From Trogon surrucura (lineage: Eukaryota > Chordata > Aves > Trogoniformes > Trogonidae): DNA of 64,000 bases. The position numbers and the translations under genes were made by a program. Numbering within the stretch: the stretch's first letter is position 1; each line of letters opens with the position of its first letter. The notes under the pieces were generated by a model that saw only the letters and a list, made by a program, of their open reading frames with translations, was not told the DNA's origin and made no database searches. Positions 23,747-35,355 of this stretch are shown in pieces. The stretch is from NCBI GenBank assembly GCA_020746105.1, contig CM036621.1, forward strand, positions 50,068,264 through 50,132,263, in the 5' to 3' direction.

Positions 23747-23798
23747 TTTGTGGTTTGTTGTTTTGGTTTGGGTTTGTGGTTTGTTTTTTTTTTTTTTT
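23747..23798 (+). repeat. Pure G/T tract ending in T15
   Basis: For 52 bases the plus strand contains only G and T, made of TTTG/GGTTTG words and closing with T15 at 23784-23798. Two similar tracts follow within 2 kb. Confidence 0.85.
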
Positions 23799-24757
23799 AT
23801 TAATGCACATCCTTGCTAAAATTTCTGAGGTTTGCATTCAGTGTTTTAGACCCTTCGGTTTCATTTACCAAAACGAAGTGCTGTGCCTCTCTCTGGTTTT
23901 TCAGATGCAGTGGTTTGCCAGGTTGGAGCAGGATTATTTCTTTATACTTACTGGAGAGGCGACTTCCTTTCTGATTTTCTAGCCCGAGTAGCGATGTGGT
24001 GTCTGCCTCTGCTCAGTCTAGGTGCTTGCAGGCTGTTAGAGTTACCATGAGGAAGCTGAACTGCCACCCCTGAGTTTTTAACCTCCCTTCAACACTTACT
24101 AACAGGAAGCAGGAGTGTCTGCTCCTTTTGCAGTGGGTGGGGTGGTTTTTCATTTCTTTTGGACTTAGTGAGGAAGGATTGAGTGATGGGGTGGGATCAG
24201 TCTGTGCGGATGCAGGGCATAAAGCGAGCCGTAACAGTCCGTATGAGAACATACAACTTGGCTGGGTCAAACCATGATCCTCCTCATCCAGTAACCTGGT
24301 TCCAAGTGTGGACACTGTTTATTCTCTGTGGAGGACATAAAAGCAAGACCTGCATATAAAATTCTCCGCAGAAGACTTTACTGTGCTCCCACTGATTTCT
24401 GGCTCAGACCCCTGAGCAGGAGGTGGCGACTTGCACTGAATTGCACTCCGCGGAGGCTTTTCAGCTGGGGATTTGTTTGCTTTTTTTGAACCCAAACTTT
24501 GGCACCTGCAGTGCCCCGCGAGCCCACGTTTCACTTGCGGTGTGTTTTGTGTGCGATTTCCATCTGCTCCCCTGTGCTCTGACAGTTTAAGACCTCTTCA
24601 GAGGGGTTTTGCAGAGCCCTCCGAGACCTGTTGCAGCTTAGCCCGTTGCTGTTAACTTGGTGCTTACACTGGCCATAAACTTGCCAGAATATAATTGTCA
24701 GTATAACTTTCACACTACGTGAAACATACGTTTTTCTGCAACTTGTACTGTGTGTGA
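23799..24757. other. Non-coding DNA, no gene recognised
   Basis: Unique sequence with frames of up to 100 codons on the minus strand (24013-24315) and no domain. A GC-richer section at 24400-24640 holds a few CpGs but is not CpG-dense. Confidence 0.55.
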
Positions 24758-24817
24758 GTTGTTGTGTTGGTTTGGTTTTGGGGTTTTACTTGTTTTGTTT
24801 TGGTTTTTTTTTTTTTT
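24758..24817 (+). repeat. G/T tract ending in T14
   Basis: The plus strand is G and T only except for one AC at 24788-24789. The tract ends in T14 at 24804-24817, the same plan as the tract at 23747. Confidence 0.8.
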
Positions 24818-25723
24818 GGCAAAGCACTGATGAAAGAACTTTGAGACACCTGAGCAGAGCACGGGTGCCTGTTGCTTGCAAGCCAGACCTTCACATCACC
24901 CCGCGCTCCCCTTCCCCGTGGCTTGGGGCTGCCGTGTCAAGTGTTTGTTTTCGGGCAGGACACGGTTTATTGCCTGAATTTGCTTAATGAAGCAAATGTC
25001 AGTGACTGGAATGGCAAACCAGGCTGTTTTCTGCATAGTTTGTTAAATTTGATTATGCCACTTGGACAAGTTTTAGTATTTACACACTGTTAGAAGGAGC
25101 AATTTAAATGACTCTAAGAAGTGGGTAGTTCTTGCCTTTAATTTAGTGGGATACTGATTCAATACAGCTGTGGTTCAGCCCATTAATGTACTCCTGCTGA
25201 ATGCATGGCGTAGCGACTTCCTACTTATTTATTTTCATCTGTGCTACTTTATATAACCATTGCTGCTCCCAGATGCTGGCCCCTGTCCCTTTGATGTGTA
25301 TCAGCAGATGACATTGACCTGCTGGAGGGATTGGGAGTGTTGCAGGCTTTCGGCAGATAGTGATGTGAAAAGCTGGTAGAATTCCTGTGAGGTCTGGTGA
25401 GGGCACAAGGGTAGAGACTTGAAGTTTGGAGCGAGCTCTCTGGTCTGATCCGTGTTTTTGGATGCTTGTTTATTTATGGATCTAGATCAATCTGTGGCTC
25501 CTCCCAAAATCTGCAGCCCTCAGAATGGGAGCAAAAGGCAGCTTCAGTTTAATCAAAGCTGTTGGGTTGAGGCCAGTGGGGGATGTATGCCCAAATCTGG
25601 GATGAAAATTGCCTCATTTTGGGCTGAGGCATTAAGATGCTCCCTGGTGGATTTTTAAGTGGCTTGTGAGTGAACCTGTCCTGCCTGCTGTGCAAAGAAT
25701 TGGTCGCCATTAAAAGTCTGTTC

Positions 25724-25803
25724 TGGGTTTTGTGTGTTTTGTTTTGTTGTTTTGGTGGTGTGTGTTTGGTTGTGAGTTGGTTTTTTTTTTTTGGTGGTTT
25801 GTT
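25724..25803 (+). repeat. 80-bp G/T tract with T12
   Basis: Of 80 bases on the plus strand only one (A at 25775) is not G or T. Words of TTTTG, GGTGG and TGTGTG precede T12 at 25781-25792. The tract may arise from decayed poly-T and GT repeats. Confidence 0.85.
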
Positions 25804-28800
25804 CTTTTATCAAGGCCTGCCAAACTGTGCCCTGCATGAGGAGCAGACTTTATTGGTATGTTTCTGATCAATATAAAAACAGATATCAGCTGGGAATACT
25901 CTGTTAAAATAAATTATTAAGCACTCCGTCTGTGTCTTGTGGTAGCTGACAGGGAGATGTGAAAGCCCTTGGTTAGGTTGATTGCCTTCATGATATGCTT
26001 GATATGAGTTAACTTTTTTGTACCTTATATCATTTCATTCTGCAGTAGCAAATAAAGCTTAGATGTAGTAAGTGTAATGTCTACTGCTGCTTGATTTTAC
26101 AGGCCAGTGAATAAATGAACTTCCTCTGATATTCCATATCTTCTCCTAATAAATAGAAATGCCACAGCGGGATTGTGTGCGAGTGACTGGGAATTACTTA
26201 CCCCTAGCTTGTCTCCTGAAAGTTGTTTTTCGCATGCTCTTGCATGTTTGCAGTTTACCAGGAAAATAAATTTTTGACATCAGATTTAGGGTCTGTGATT
26301 TAAAGCTGAATCAGGGCACTCACCTATGTGATTGCTGAGTTGGGGGTCCGTGATTCTACAGTGCTGCAAAGTCAGAGGCATTTGGAATCATACGTCTAAT
26401 GGAATTGTTGAAACTAAAAATGAAGAAAACTACTGATTAATCTTCAGTGTTGGATAACGAAGGGAGTAGCAGCAACAGCTTTTTAGGTTGTTCTTGATCC
26501 TGCACTGCTTCTTACTAATTTCAGTTGTTTTCAAAACACGTAGTTTATAAAAAAAAATCATAGTATGGGAGGCAGAGATAATGAAGACTTTGATGCATTA
26601 CAAACCCAGCCATCCTCCAGGTGGGTGCCTTCCCTTTTGCCGAGTCTTGGAGCAGGGACAGCCCTGACGCACTCGCTTGCACGGAGTCCGGTGGGAAGCG
26701 GTGTGATGCTTTGCAGTGTAGATTAAAACCAACAGAAAAGGAAATCAGAATGACTTCATTCGCATTGTGCATTTGACTGGTGATAAATTCCATGTGCCTG
26801 TGTGTCCCGTGGTGTGGGCTGGGGTCACCTCTTGCCCACCTGGGCGAGCAAGCGGTGCAACCTTGGTGCGTGGCTCCTCGCCGGAGCAAAGAGCAGCAAC
26901 ATCCGTCCCCGGTGCATCGGCAGTGACAGAACTTGGGGGGGAACCTTTTGGGATACGGGCTAAAAATATTTGGGTAGCAGTCCGAGTGAAGTCTCTTTCT
27001 TCTTGAGGCCTGGTAAGGAAGGAGATGAAGGCTCCTCATCTGTTTGCTGTCCTCATAGCGCGACCTGCCTGCTGAATGTCTGAGTGACAAGCAATCTGCC
27101 CTATCCATATGACCATATTGTTTTCCTCCCCTAATTAGCCTGGTCCTTACTGTGCTGATGAGGAAACAGATGCACTGAGCAGCAAATTACCTTCATCTTG
27201 CCTCCAAACAAAAAAGACACAGCACTTAATTGACTCATTTGATCTCCGGCAATTCAAAGCAAGTAAAGTGGAAATATTTAAAAGTGGCGCTTCCTTTCTG
27301 AAAAGGGGAAAAGTATGTTGGGAGTTTGTGTGTGTGCATTGCTGTGTGCTCAGGGATCTAAAATGTCGAATGTGAGGGTGATGCTCAGGCTTATGGTGTT
27401 GCTATTTGATGCATTTAAAAAGAGGCAGAGAGCCTCTTCTGCCCACAAGGAAAAAGTGATGAAAAAGTACCCTATTACTTCCTTTGTCAACAACAAAGTG
27501 TTTGCATACTCAACTGCACCAATATTTCTTTGCAGTTCCTTGGCAGTAAATGTTCCTTTTCAGTGCAGGGTGGCATGCCGCACATACTGGCAGCTGAAAT
27601 GGCTCGCTCCTGTCTGGGCGCTGGCTGTGCCACAGGGATTCTCTGCTGCCTGTGTTTTTTCTAGGTACTTTTTTCCTACCTTTATATAAATATACATGCT
27701 TCTTTTTTTTTTTTTAGCCCTGTGTGTTTTGTTGTTGTTGTTTTCTAATATAAAAAATATATATGGATATGTTTTGGAATGTGCTGGTCAAGGGATTCAC
27801 AGCTGGTGCCTGATGTGCACCCGGCATTTCTGTGGATGCCGTGTCCTGCCACTTCCTTGATGCTCTTGGAGATACTGGGAAGCTCTCGTCAAAGACGCAC
27901 ATCGCACCTTCCCAAAATTCCCATGTGGGCAACAAGGATGCATCTGGCACAACACAGTTGAGCCTTAAAAGCTGAGAAGAAATTTTACAGGCTGTGTGTT
28001 TATGCCTGCAGCCACATCTCGGGTCCCCAGGGGGAAACTTACCTGGTCAAGGTGAATGGTCACTCCCTGAATTTACTGGCTTGTCGTGGCTGGACTTCTT
28101 TCATGGTGTCTTAAGTCCTTCAAGAGGTGGTTTCACCTGTAACTCTCTGCAGTGAATGTTCTGCGAGAAGACAGTGGCTTCCATAGAGCAGTAGTGGTGG
28201 CCACCCTCTTCACTGGGACACTGTTGGAATGTTTAAGGTGCAGATATTTCTTTTCGTCTTCCCCTTGCCTAGCTTGGTTTTACAGACATGTGATATACAT
28301 CCCGTGGATCTTTCCCTCTGCTGTGCTTCAGTAAAAGCTGTCACCAAGTCTACTTCAATTTCCATTGAACTTCTTTGGTGTGTTTAAAGGTTTGTCTAAG
28401 TGCATGTGCAGAGACTGCTCAGAGATCTGCATAGTGATAGTACTCTGTTGCGTCTTACCAGGATGTAAGTGAGTATATTCATGCCAGCTTGTGTTTGACA
28501 GAGGAGGGATTTCTTTGGTTTTGACACCTAATAATTCAGAAGCATTAAACTTTCTCTTCAAACGACTAAAGTTTCATGTTTATGCCTGCAAGATGGTTAC
28601 TGAAATGTGCTCAGGTAATACTGACTCGGTGTTCTTTGCCCTACCCTGCATCTCTTCTGCTTCTTTTCCTAAGCTTTCCACCTTCTTTTCCTATGCCTCC
28701 ACCTTCTGCAGTTGTTACAGATCCCTATTCAATAGTTTGCTATTGCTGTTGGTTTTGGGGTGGTTTTTTTTTGAAGACCTTTTTCTACTTGCTTCCCAGT

Positions 28801-29727
28801 TTTATTTTATTATTTCCCTCTGGTTTGTCATGCAAGCACGGAAGAAAGCTTTTGGACTGAAGTGGGCCAGTTCAATCAGGAAAGCTCCTGAGCGTGCACC
28901 AGCCTGAATGTGCAGTGGTAACTCACTAATTAAAGTAAACAGCGCTGTAAAGAAAGATGAGGACTGACATAATTAGAAGGGCTATTTTGGATGCAGTGTG
29001 AATTACACATGCTAGATTTACCATGATAAGAATCCCAACACGTCTGTTATCTTGGTGATTTTTTTTTTCTTTGTTAAACATGAGGTAATAAATACTTTTT
29101 CTAATAAAAATTAGATATGCTAATTCCATTTTACTAAAGCATAAACTTTGTAGGTAGTAGAGTCAGATTGTCTGTAAACATCGTTCTTGCATGTGTATTT
29201 TCCAAGTTTTTTTTCCATCTGACTATATATAATGCTGAATTTCTTCTGCCTGAACAAAGAAAGTAGAAACAAAGAGTTAAGCTACGGAAGGCAGAAACTA
29301 CAAGGGCAAAAGCAATGATACCTGTAAACAAGAATATTTGAAAGCTCTCTTTAATTAGAGATACAGTAAGTGACACCTTTTTACCTAGCATTGTATAACT
29401 CTCATCTATTTAATTATCTGATGATTTTAACATTGCATCTGCTTTAACAGAAATGAATAAATGAAAAAATGCGTATACCATTGAGCTAGACTGTTACATG
29501 TGTTATGAACTGTTTGTATTTAAAATAATGTTAGAGCAATACTCCTGCAGTTTGTAATAGTGTGTGTATATATATATATTCTGAAATTGGAGGCCATTTA
29601 AAATAGAGTTGGCACTTATATACCTGTATGCTTGCCATGCACTCTTCTGAGAAGAATCAAGATAACAGTCAATGAAAATAAAGCTCACCTTGCTAACACA
29701 GGTTATTTTAGCTATTTTTGTTGTTTG
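25804..29727. other. Non-coding DNA; longest open frame of the window lies here
   Basis: The longest frame of the window, 187 codons on the minus strand at 26545-27108, has no domain, is rich in Cys, His, Arg and Ser, and overlaps a 79-codon plus-strand frame; I treat it as chance. Bases 27110-27300 and 28925-29040 (with CTAATTAGCC, CACTTAATTGAC and TCACTAATTAAAG) look like complex, possibly conserved AT-rich DNA. T13 lies at 27703-27715. A short (TG)(TA) run lies at 29560-29579. Confidence 0.55.
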
Positions 29728-29732
29728 GTGGG
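29728..29732. repeat. Target site duplication, left copy (GTGGG)
   Basis: Five bases directly left of the LTR match the five bases directly right of it. Confidence 0.75.
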
Positions 29733-30918
29733 TGTTTTGGTTTGGCCTGGCCAGATTTCAGCGGCTGGGGGGGGAGCTGCAGGGTGGCTTCTGTAAGAAA
29801 CTGCTAGAAGCTCCCCAAGATTGATAGAGCCAATGCCAGCCGGCTCCAAAGAGGGACCCGCCGCTGGGCAAGGCTGAGCCTATCAGTAAGGTGATAGGAG
29901 AGGAACGCCTCTGTGAAAAACATATTTAAGAACGGGAAAAAGAACTGCGCCATAACAGCTGGCACAGAGATGGAGGAGTGAGAATCTGTGCAGACACCAA
30001 GGTCAGTGAAGAAGGAGGGGGGGGAGGATGAGCTCCAGGCGCCGGAGCAGAAGGAATCCCCCGGGTCGGTGGTGAAGACCATGGTGAAGCGGGTTGTCCC
30101 CCTGCAGCCCATGGGCGAGGTGCAGAAGTCCACCGTGAGGATCACCGCGTAGATGTCCACCGAGGACTCCACGCCGTGTGGGTGGATTGCCTGAAAGGGG
30201 ACTGTAGCCCGTGGGCAGCCCGCATCAGAGCAAGTTGTTGCCGGAACCTGTAGCCCGTGGAAGAGAGGAATGCCCACGCTGGAGCAGGTTGGCCGGTGGG
30301 ACTTTTGGGACGCTGCGGGTAGCTCACACTGGAGCAGTTTCCCCCGAAGGACTGCACCTCAGACTCACGAGGGGTGGGCTGCCCCTCGTGAGGTGTCTCG
30401 CGTTGGGCAGTTTGTAATGAATTGCCCTTCGTGGGACGACTCACGCGGAGAAGAGAGCGTGAAGCTTGTCTCCCGTGAGAGGGACCCCACAGTGACCCTG
30501 GGGAAGAGTGAAGAGTCCTCCCCCGGAGTGAAGAAGCGGTGAAACCAACATCGGATGAACTGACCGCAGCCCCCATTCCCTGTCCCCCTGTGCCGCTCAG
30601 GGGGAGGAGGTGGAGAAACCGGGATTGATGTTAAGCCCGGGAAGAAGGGAGGGATGGGGGGAAGGTGTTCTGTTTAAGATCCATTTGCTCTTTCTTACTT
30701 CTCACTACTCCTCTCTGATTAGTTCTTTTAATAAATGTACCTAATTTCCCCAAAACTGAGTCTGTTTTGCCCGGGACGGTAAATGAGGGTGATCTCCCTG
30801 TCCTTATCTCAAACCCTGAGCCCTTGGAGATATTTTCTCCCCCTGTTCAGTAGTGAAGGGGGGAGTGAGTGAGCGGCTGTGTGGGTACCTGGCGGCCGGC
30901 CAGGGTCAACCCACGACA
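29733..30918 (+). mobile_element. Solo LTR of an avian ERVL-like endogenous retrovirus
   Basis: The element starts TGTTTTGG and ends CACGACA, so it has the TG...CA termini of an LTR, and it is flanked by identical GTGGG on both sides (29728-29732 and 30919-30923). A 5-bp duplication is typical of ERVL-class insertions. A TATA-like ATATTTAAG is at 29922-29930 and a polyadenylation signal AATAAA at 30730-30735, which sets the orientation as plus. The terminal ~90 bp (GGGGGAGTGAGTGAGCGGC and onward to the end) is a signature I know from bird ERVL-type LTRs. No gag, pol or env lies beside it, so it is a solo LTR left by recombination between two LTRs. Frames of up to 157 codons on its minus strand are by-products of its GC-rich sequence. 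Confidence 0.88.
30180..30490 (+). repeat. Degenerate tandem repeat inside the LTR
   Basis: Related words recur every 45-75 bp: TGTAGCCCGTGG at 30203-30214 and 30249-30260, and CACGCTGGAGCAGG at 30275-30288 with decayed partners near 30221, 30325, 30400 and 30442. The array lies between the TATA-like box and the AATAAA. It explains much of the large size (1186 bp) of this LTR. Confidence 0.6.
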
Positions 30919-30923
30919 GTGGG
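30919..30923. repeat. Target site duplication, right copy (GTGGG)
   Basis: Right partner of the copy at 29728-29732. The exact match shows that neither end of the LTR has been trimmed. Confidence 0.75.
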
Positions 30924-33150
30924 GTATTTATTTCTGTATATTTTTCTATTTTCAAAGTGGCTGTGTCGTGCGTAGTTGCTGCTGCCGTTCGGAGATGATG
31001 TATGTCGTGTCTGTTTGATGAAACAGCTTCAGCAGAAGGGTTGACCAACAGGTTCCTTGATCCATGTGGTGCCACCTGGTCTTCATGCTGTTCCATGGTC
31101 ATGAGTGTTTGTGGATAAATATGCGACAAGTTGACAGTGCAGGTGTCCCCTTCTCAAGTGGGTGCTCTGGATTGTGTATGTTTTCATGGGATAGTTTGTG
31201 CTCTTGGTGGGCCATGGGGCAAGGCAAGTCAATGCACAAAACTCTCTGGAAGTTAAAAGGAACTTCCTTCTGCTAATCCTGAAAAAAAAGAAGTGACTGG
31301 TGCTGTTGGCAGTCAGGTCTTTTGTGCCCAAGAGATGTTTTTCAACCTTCAGGCTGCAGGTCTGGATTTTGTTGGTCAAAGCAAGTCTGGAAGGTGATAG
31401 GGAGATGGCAGGAAACCTGTGGCTGCAGGCTCCAAGCATTATCTGGAGGGTGCATGAAGCCTGTGAGACTTGAAATCTTACTTTGTTTCTGTCATTTCAA
31501 GATTATTGTCAGGATTGGGTGTGGGTTTTTTGGTCTTTTTTCATTCTTTTACAGCTTTGGCTGCCATTGTGAACAGATTGGTTTGTCTTGCCACTCCTAG
31601 ACAAGGCAGTTCTTTGGAAATCTGCAAAACTGGGGATGGGATTTAGGCCGAAGGAGCCCTTGAACCTGTCTGGTTCCTCAGTCCTTGAAAATCTGTCCTA
31701 ATGCAAGGAAAGAGTAGGAGGCCCCAGTGTGATGTGGGAACATGTTGTCTGGCTGGATCTGGTGCTGTGCGGGCAGGCAGAGCAAGCTTGCTGCAAGGGA
31801 TCAGCAAAAAGATGGGGATCATCACTCTTAAGTCTGTTTTACATTTCTCTTTATTGTCCTTCTGCTCCTCAGCTCAGGGTGAAGGAGTGCCCTAAGCATC
31901 TGAAGTGACTTGTTGAAAAGCACTCAGATGTGTGTGTTCCTCCCCCGTCAGGATGGATGAACAAAGCAAGAAGATTAAGAAGTTGCTTAATAGCATAACA
32001 AAATAATGAAAACGGCATTAAGGGCAGGAAAAAAACATTAGTCTGGGGAAAAAAAGAAAGGTAATCTTAAACCATGACTGAAAGGATCAGCTTTTGGGTG
32101 CAGTGGTGACCATCCCGGGACTCCCAGGCGTTACTGACAGCTCACTGAGGAGCTGTTTTGGTGCTCTCCTGCCTCAAGTTTTGAGTGCTGATAGACAAGT
32201 ATTTATGTGTGTGCTACACCACCGCATTGGTCATCTCGTTGCAGAGTGGGGAAATTAATTGTTTCACTGTGAACAAGATCTGAATGCTGAGTGCCTTCCT
32301 GAACCTCCCCCTGCCTCTCTGCTTTTCTTCTTTCAATATTTAGCCGAGGCTGCTGAGCTTAAATCTAAGATTTCCCCATGTCTTTGCATACATCATTGAG
32401 GGACTGTAATTCTATAAGCTAGAATAGGCCTCAATTAATCACCTTTTGAACTCAGTGGTGCAGCTAATTGAATGAAACTTGCTGGGAAAGACACAAAATA
32501 ATTAGTTTGTGTCTGTTAGGTTGTCAATGTGTGGCTATTATAACAGGGTTTCTTTCCATCCTCCCCCTTCTTCCTCTCATGACTGCAGTTTACATATTTT
32601 AAAAGTATAATTAACATGGAGAGCCAGAAAATGTTTTCTTTCTTTGTGCTGAAAATGGCTAGTTGTTACTTGTCAAGATAACAGCATTTCAGGAACAGAG
32701 AGATAAATACTGCACTTTTCGTGGAGGACTTCCCAAGTGCATTTCCAAAGTGACAGGAAGGCGTGGGGTTTCTCGGGGGCCTACAGAGGTGGTGATGCTC
32801 CAGTGAAATTGTGGTAAGACTGGGGGGACCCGGGTTACACTTTTGTCCCATTTCTTGACTGTTGATGAGGAATTTCCCTTCTCCAGAAGGAAATTACTCT
32901 TTTGCACTTTCCCTCCTGTTTTCTGCCAGACAGGAAAGTGATAAAAACGAGGTTTCCTTGTGACTGCAAAATGTTTTGAGATTTGTGGGTGAAAATCATC
33001 CTGACTTGAGTAGTTACTTGTTATGAAATGTGATCTAAGGTATAAGCCTCATGGTGTTTGCTTGAGTAAAATGCCCTTGATTCACTGGGAGCTGGACTTG
33101 GGCAAAAGTACATGATGCTGTTTGTGGCTTATGTCTCCCAGAGTTTTAGA
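30924..33150. other. Non-coding DNA, no gene recognised
   Basis: Frames of up to 118 codons (31083-31439, minus) show no domain and overlap plus-strand frames. Bases 32440-32560 (AGCTAATTGAATG, ATAATTAGTTTG) are AT-rich and complex and could be conserved. No further mobile element was seen before the CR1 at 33151. Confidence 0.6.
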
Positions 33151-33400
33151 GAATCACAGAAAGGTTTGGGTTGGAAGGGGCTTAAAGATCATCTAGTTCC
33201 ACCCCCCCCCTGCCATGGGCAGGGACACCTCCCGCTAGACTAGGTTGGTCCAAGCCCCATCCAGCCTGGCCTTGGATACTTCCAGGGAAGGGGCTGCCAC
33301 AGCTTCTCTGGGCAACCTGTTCCAGCGCTTCACCACCCTCATAGCGAAGAACTACTTTCTCATATCTAATTTAAATCTAACCTCTTTAATTTACCCTCAT
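33151..33400 (-). mobile_element. CR1 LINE, 5'-truncated 3' end
   Basis: Read on the minus strand the segment ends in the typical CR1 terminus; on the plus strand this shows as GAATCACAGAAAGG, then GGTTTGGGTTGGAAG and AAAGATCATCTAGTTCC. The block TGCCATGGGCAGGGACACC and the 'GGCAACCTGTTCCAG' block follow in the usual order. About 250 bp of the 3' part is kept and no reverse transcriptase region is present, the normal state of bird CR1 copies. The inner edge is approximate. Confidence 0.92.
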
Positions 33401-35296
33401 GTTTCCCAGTGGTTTATCCAATAGAGAAAATGTAGAAAACCTCTAAAATGGCATGTTGTGTTTTTTTCTTAACTGGGTGTGAACACCTGGTAGATACAGA
33501 ACCTCTCCTGGTGCTCCCTGCTGTGGGGGAAGAGTTCACTGAGCAAAGCACCCTGGTACGTGCTGACTTCAGGACATGAAATGCTTTCATCTCTTCAGTG
33601 GGGCTGTAAACACAAGTTCAGAGGAGTTTTCTTTGGAAAAGAAGGATCAAGGAGAGAGAGTTTTTAACTTGCTGGTAATTTATTCCATGCAAGTGCAATA
33701 CCCTGTAGTTATTAGCAATGCCTGTGGTAAACTGCGGTGTTTGGACTTTGCAATTTCACAGGACTATGGCAAGAGCCAGGTTTCTCTCTGTGAGCCAGAA
33801 AGGGGGAGAATCCTCATGTTGCAAGGCCATGGGGTGCTCAGTTAGGGCTGCCATGAGACTTGGGACTCTTTCTGGCTTTTCTATCCAGCTGACTGATGTG
33901 TGTTTCCTCATAATTAAATTTCTCTTCTTTTTTTTTTTTAAACTGAAAAGTAGATGTGATTTAAGTGCCTATCCTGATATACGTGCACATGGGAAAGGTG
34001 AATATGCGATCCATCTTGTGGTGGCTTGTGCTGTGTTTGCGCTGTGCAGGATGCGTGGAGGTGGTGTGCACCTGCAGGTTGTTAGCAGCACGAGGGAGCA
34101 AATCTCAAGAAAGTAGTTATTTTATTCATTTGAAAATAGATGCCTATCGTATCATCTGGCCTCCTACGTGATTTTTGTGTTTGCAGGTGATCTCAGTGCT
34201 GCTGAAAGGTGTTGGGCCCTCGCAGCCAGCACTGCTGCAGTGTGTTTGCACCTTTGCCTCCCAGCCTTCTGGTCCCATCCACCTTCCCTCAATAGCGCTT
34301 TTCTTTGCAGCATGAAAGCTTTACACAGTTGAGACCTCACAACATGAGGAGGAGTGGTTACTTTTCTTTCTTTCGTTCCCATCTCTCCCCGTTCTGCTCT
34401 CTTTATCCACAGTTTTTGCTCTCCGCTGCCAGGCCAGAAGCTCTTTTGTTCCCTCAATAGGGCTGGCCAAGCTGGAGGGCTGTAGCCCTCTCTTTTTGCC
34501 CATGACGGCTCACCAGGAATATGTGTGTGTTTCTGTATATCTCTTTCTTTTTTTTTCCCTCCCATTAGCCTTTCAGGGTAATTAGCGTGGCTTTATGGCT
34601 GAAGTCGGTGAAGAGAGTGGCAGTAAAATCTGTCTGCGCTGAAGTGCAGCAGAGGCTTTTATTAAGTTTATAATAGAGGAGAAAAAATCAAAATGAAAAA
34701 AATCATTTGCAAGCAGTGTTGCAATTTGCTACCCATTTCATTTATGCAGGACATGAGTCTACGGAGAGGTTGAACCCTGTCTCCTGTCACGCATCTCTAA
34801 TCCTCAGCAATTTGGGGCTGCAAGGGAGGGGGCTGCAGCTTGGGCTCCCTTTGCACATACACCCCCCCCCCCCGCCCAAAGTAAACCTCTCTTCCTTCTC
34901 TCGTTTATGTGCAAAAGTTTCAGTTCAGAATATCGCAGAGAACTGTGTTCAAATACAGTATTGAATGCCCCGTGTTGTATTAAAATATATGTTTAGGGAG
35001 AAACGTAAAGGTAGCGTGATGAGACTGGGCTTCAGGAAGATTTTGGCTTGTTCCGTTTCCTCCATGTCTGAGAGTTTGTTCCTGAGCAAATGCCAACTTT
35101 TCCCATGTTGGTGCCCCTGGATTTGAAAACCAGCATGATATCTAGTTGACTTTATGCTTAGGTAACTTTCTTGTAACATACTTAATTTTCATTAGCTTTC
35201 TTACTAGACTATTTTTTCTATGTAGAGTTTCATGTCATAATAATTGGACATTAGTTGAACAAATCTAAGTCAGCAGTTTTCAGCCTATAGAAAACT
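33401..35296. other. Non-coding DNA, no gene recognised
   Basis: T12 lies at 33928-33939 and a C12 run at 34862-34873 followed by GCCC. The minus-strand frame 34164-34565 (133 codons) and the plus-strand frame 33718-34116 (132 codons) show no domain. Nothing else stands out. Confidence 0.6.
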
Positions 35297-35350
35297 TGTT
35301 TCTTTTTTCTTCTTTCTTTTCTTTTTTTCTCTCTTTTTTTTTTTTTTCTT
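35297..35350 (+). repeat. Pyrimidine tract ending in T14
   Basis: About 54 bases of almost only T and C (one G near 35298), closing with T14 at 35334-35347 and followed by CTTAACAG. This resembles a very strong polypyrimidine tract and acceptor (AACAG at 35351-35355), but the sequence downstream does not give a recognisable exon. Confidence 0.8.
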
Positions 35351-35355
35351 AACAG

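Noticed and set aside
29173-29182. TGTAAACATC, identical to the first ten bases of the miR-30 family
   Set aside because: The following bases do not match and no complementary arm lies within 100 bp on either side, so there is no hairpin.
29804-30576. Open frames of 157 and 144 codons on the minus strand
   Set aside because: Both lie inside the LTR, antisense to it, and reflect its GC-rich repeat array; they do not resemble any retroviral protein.
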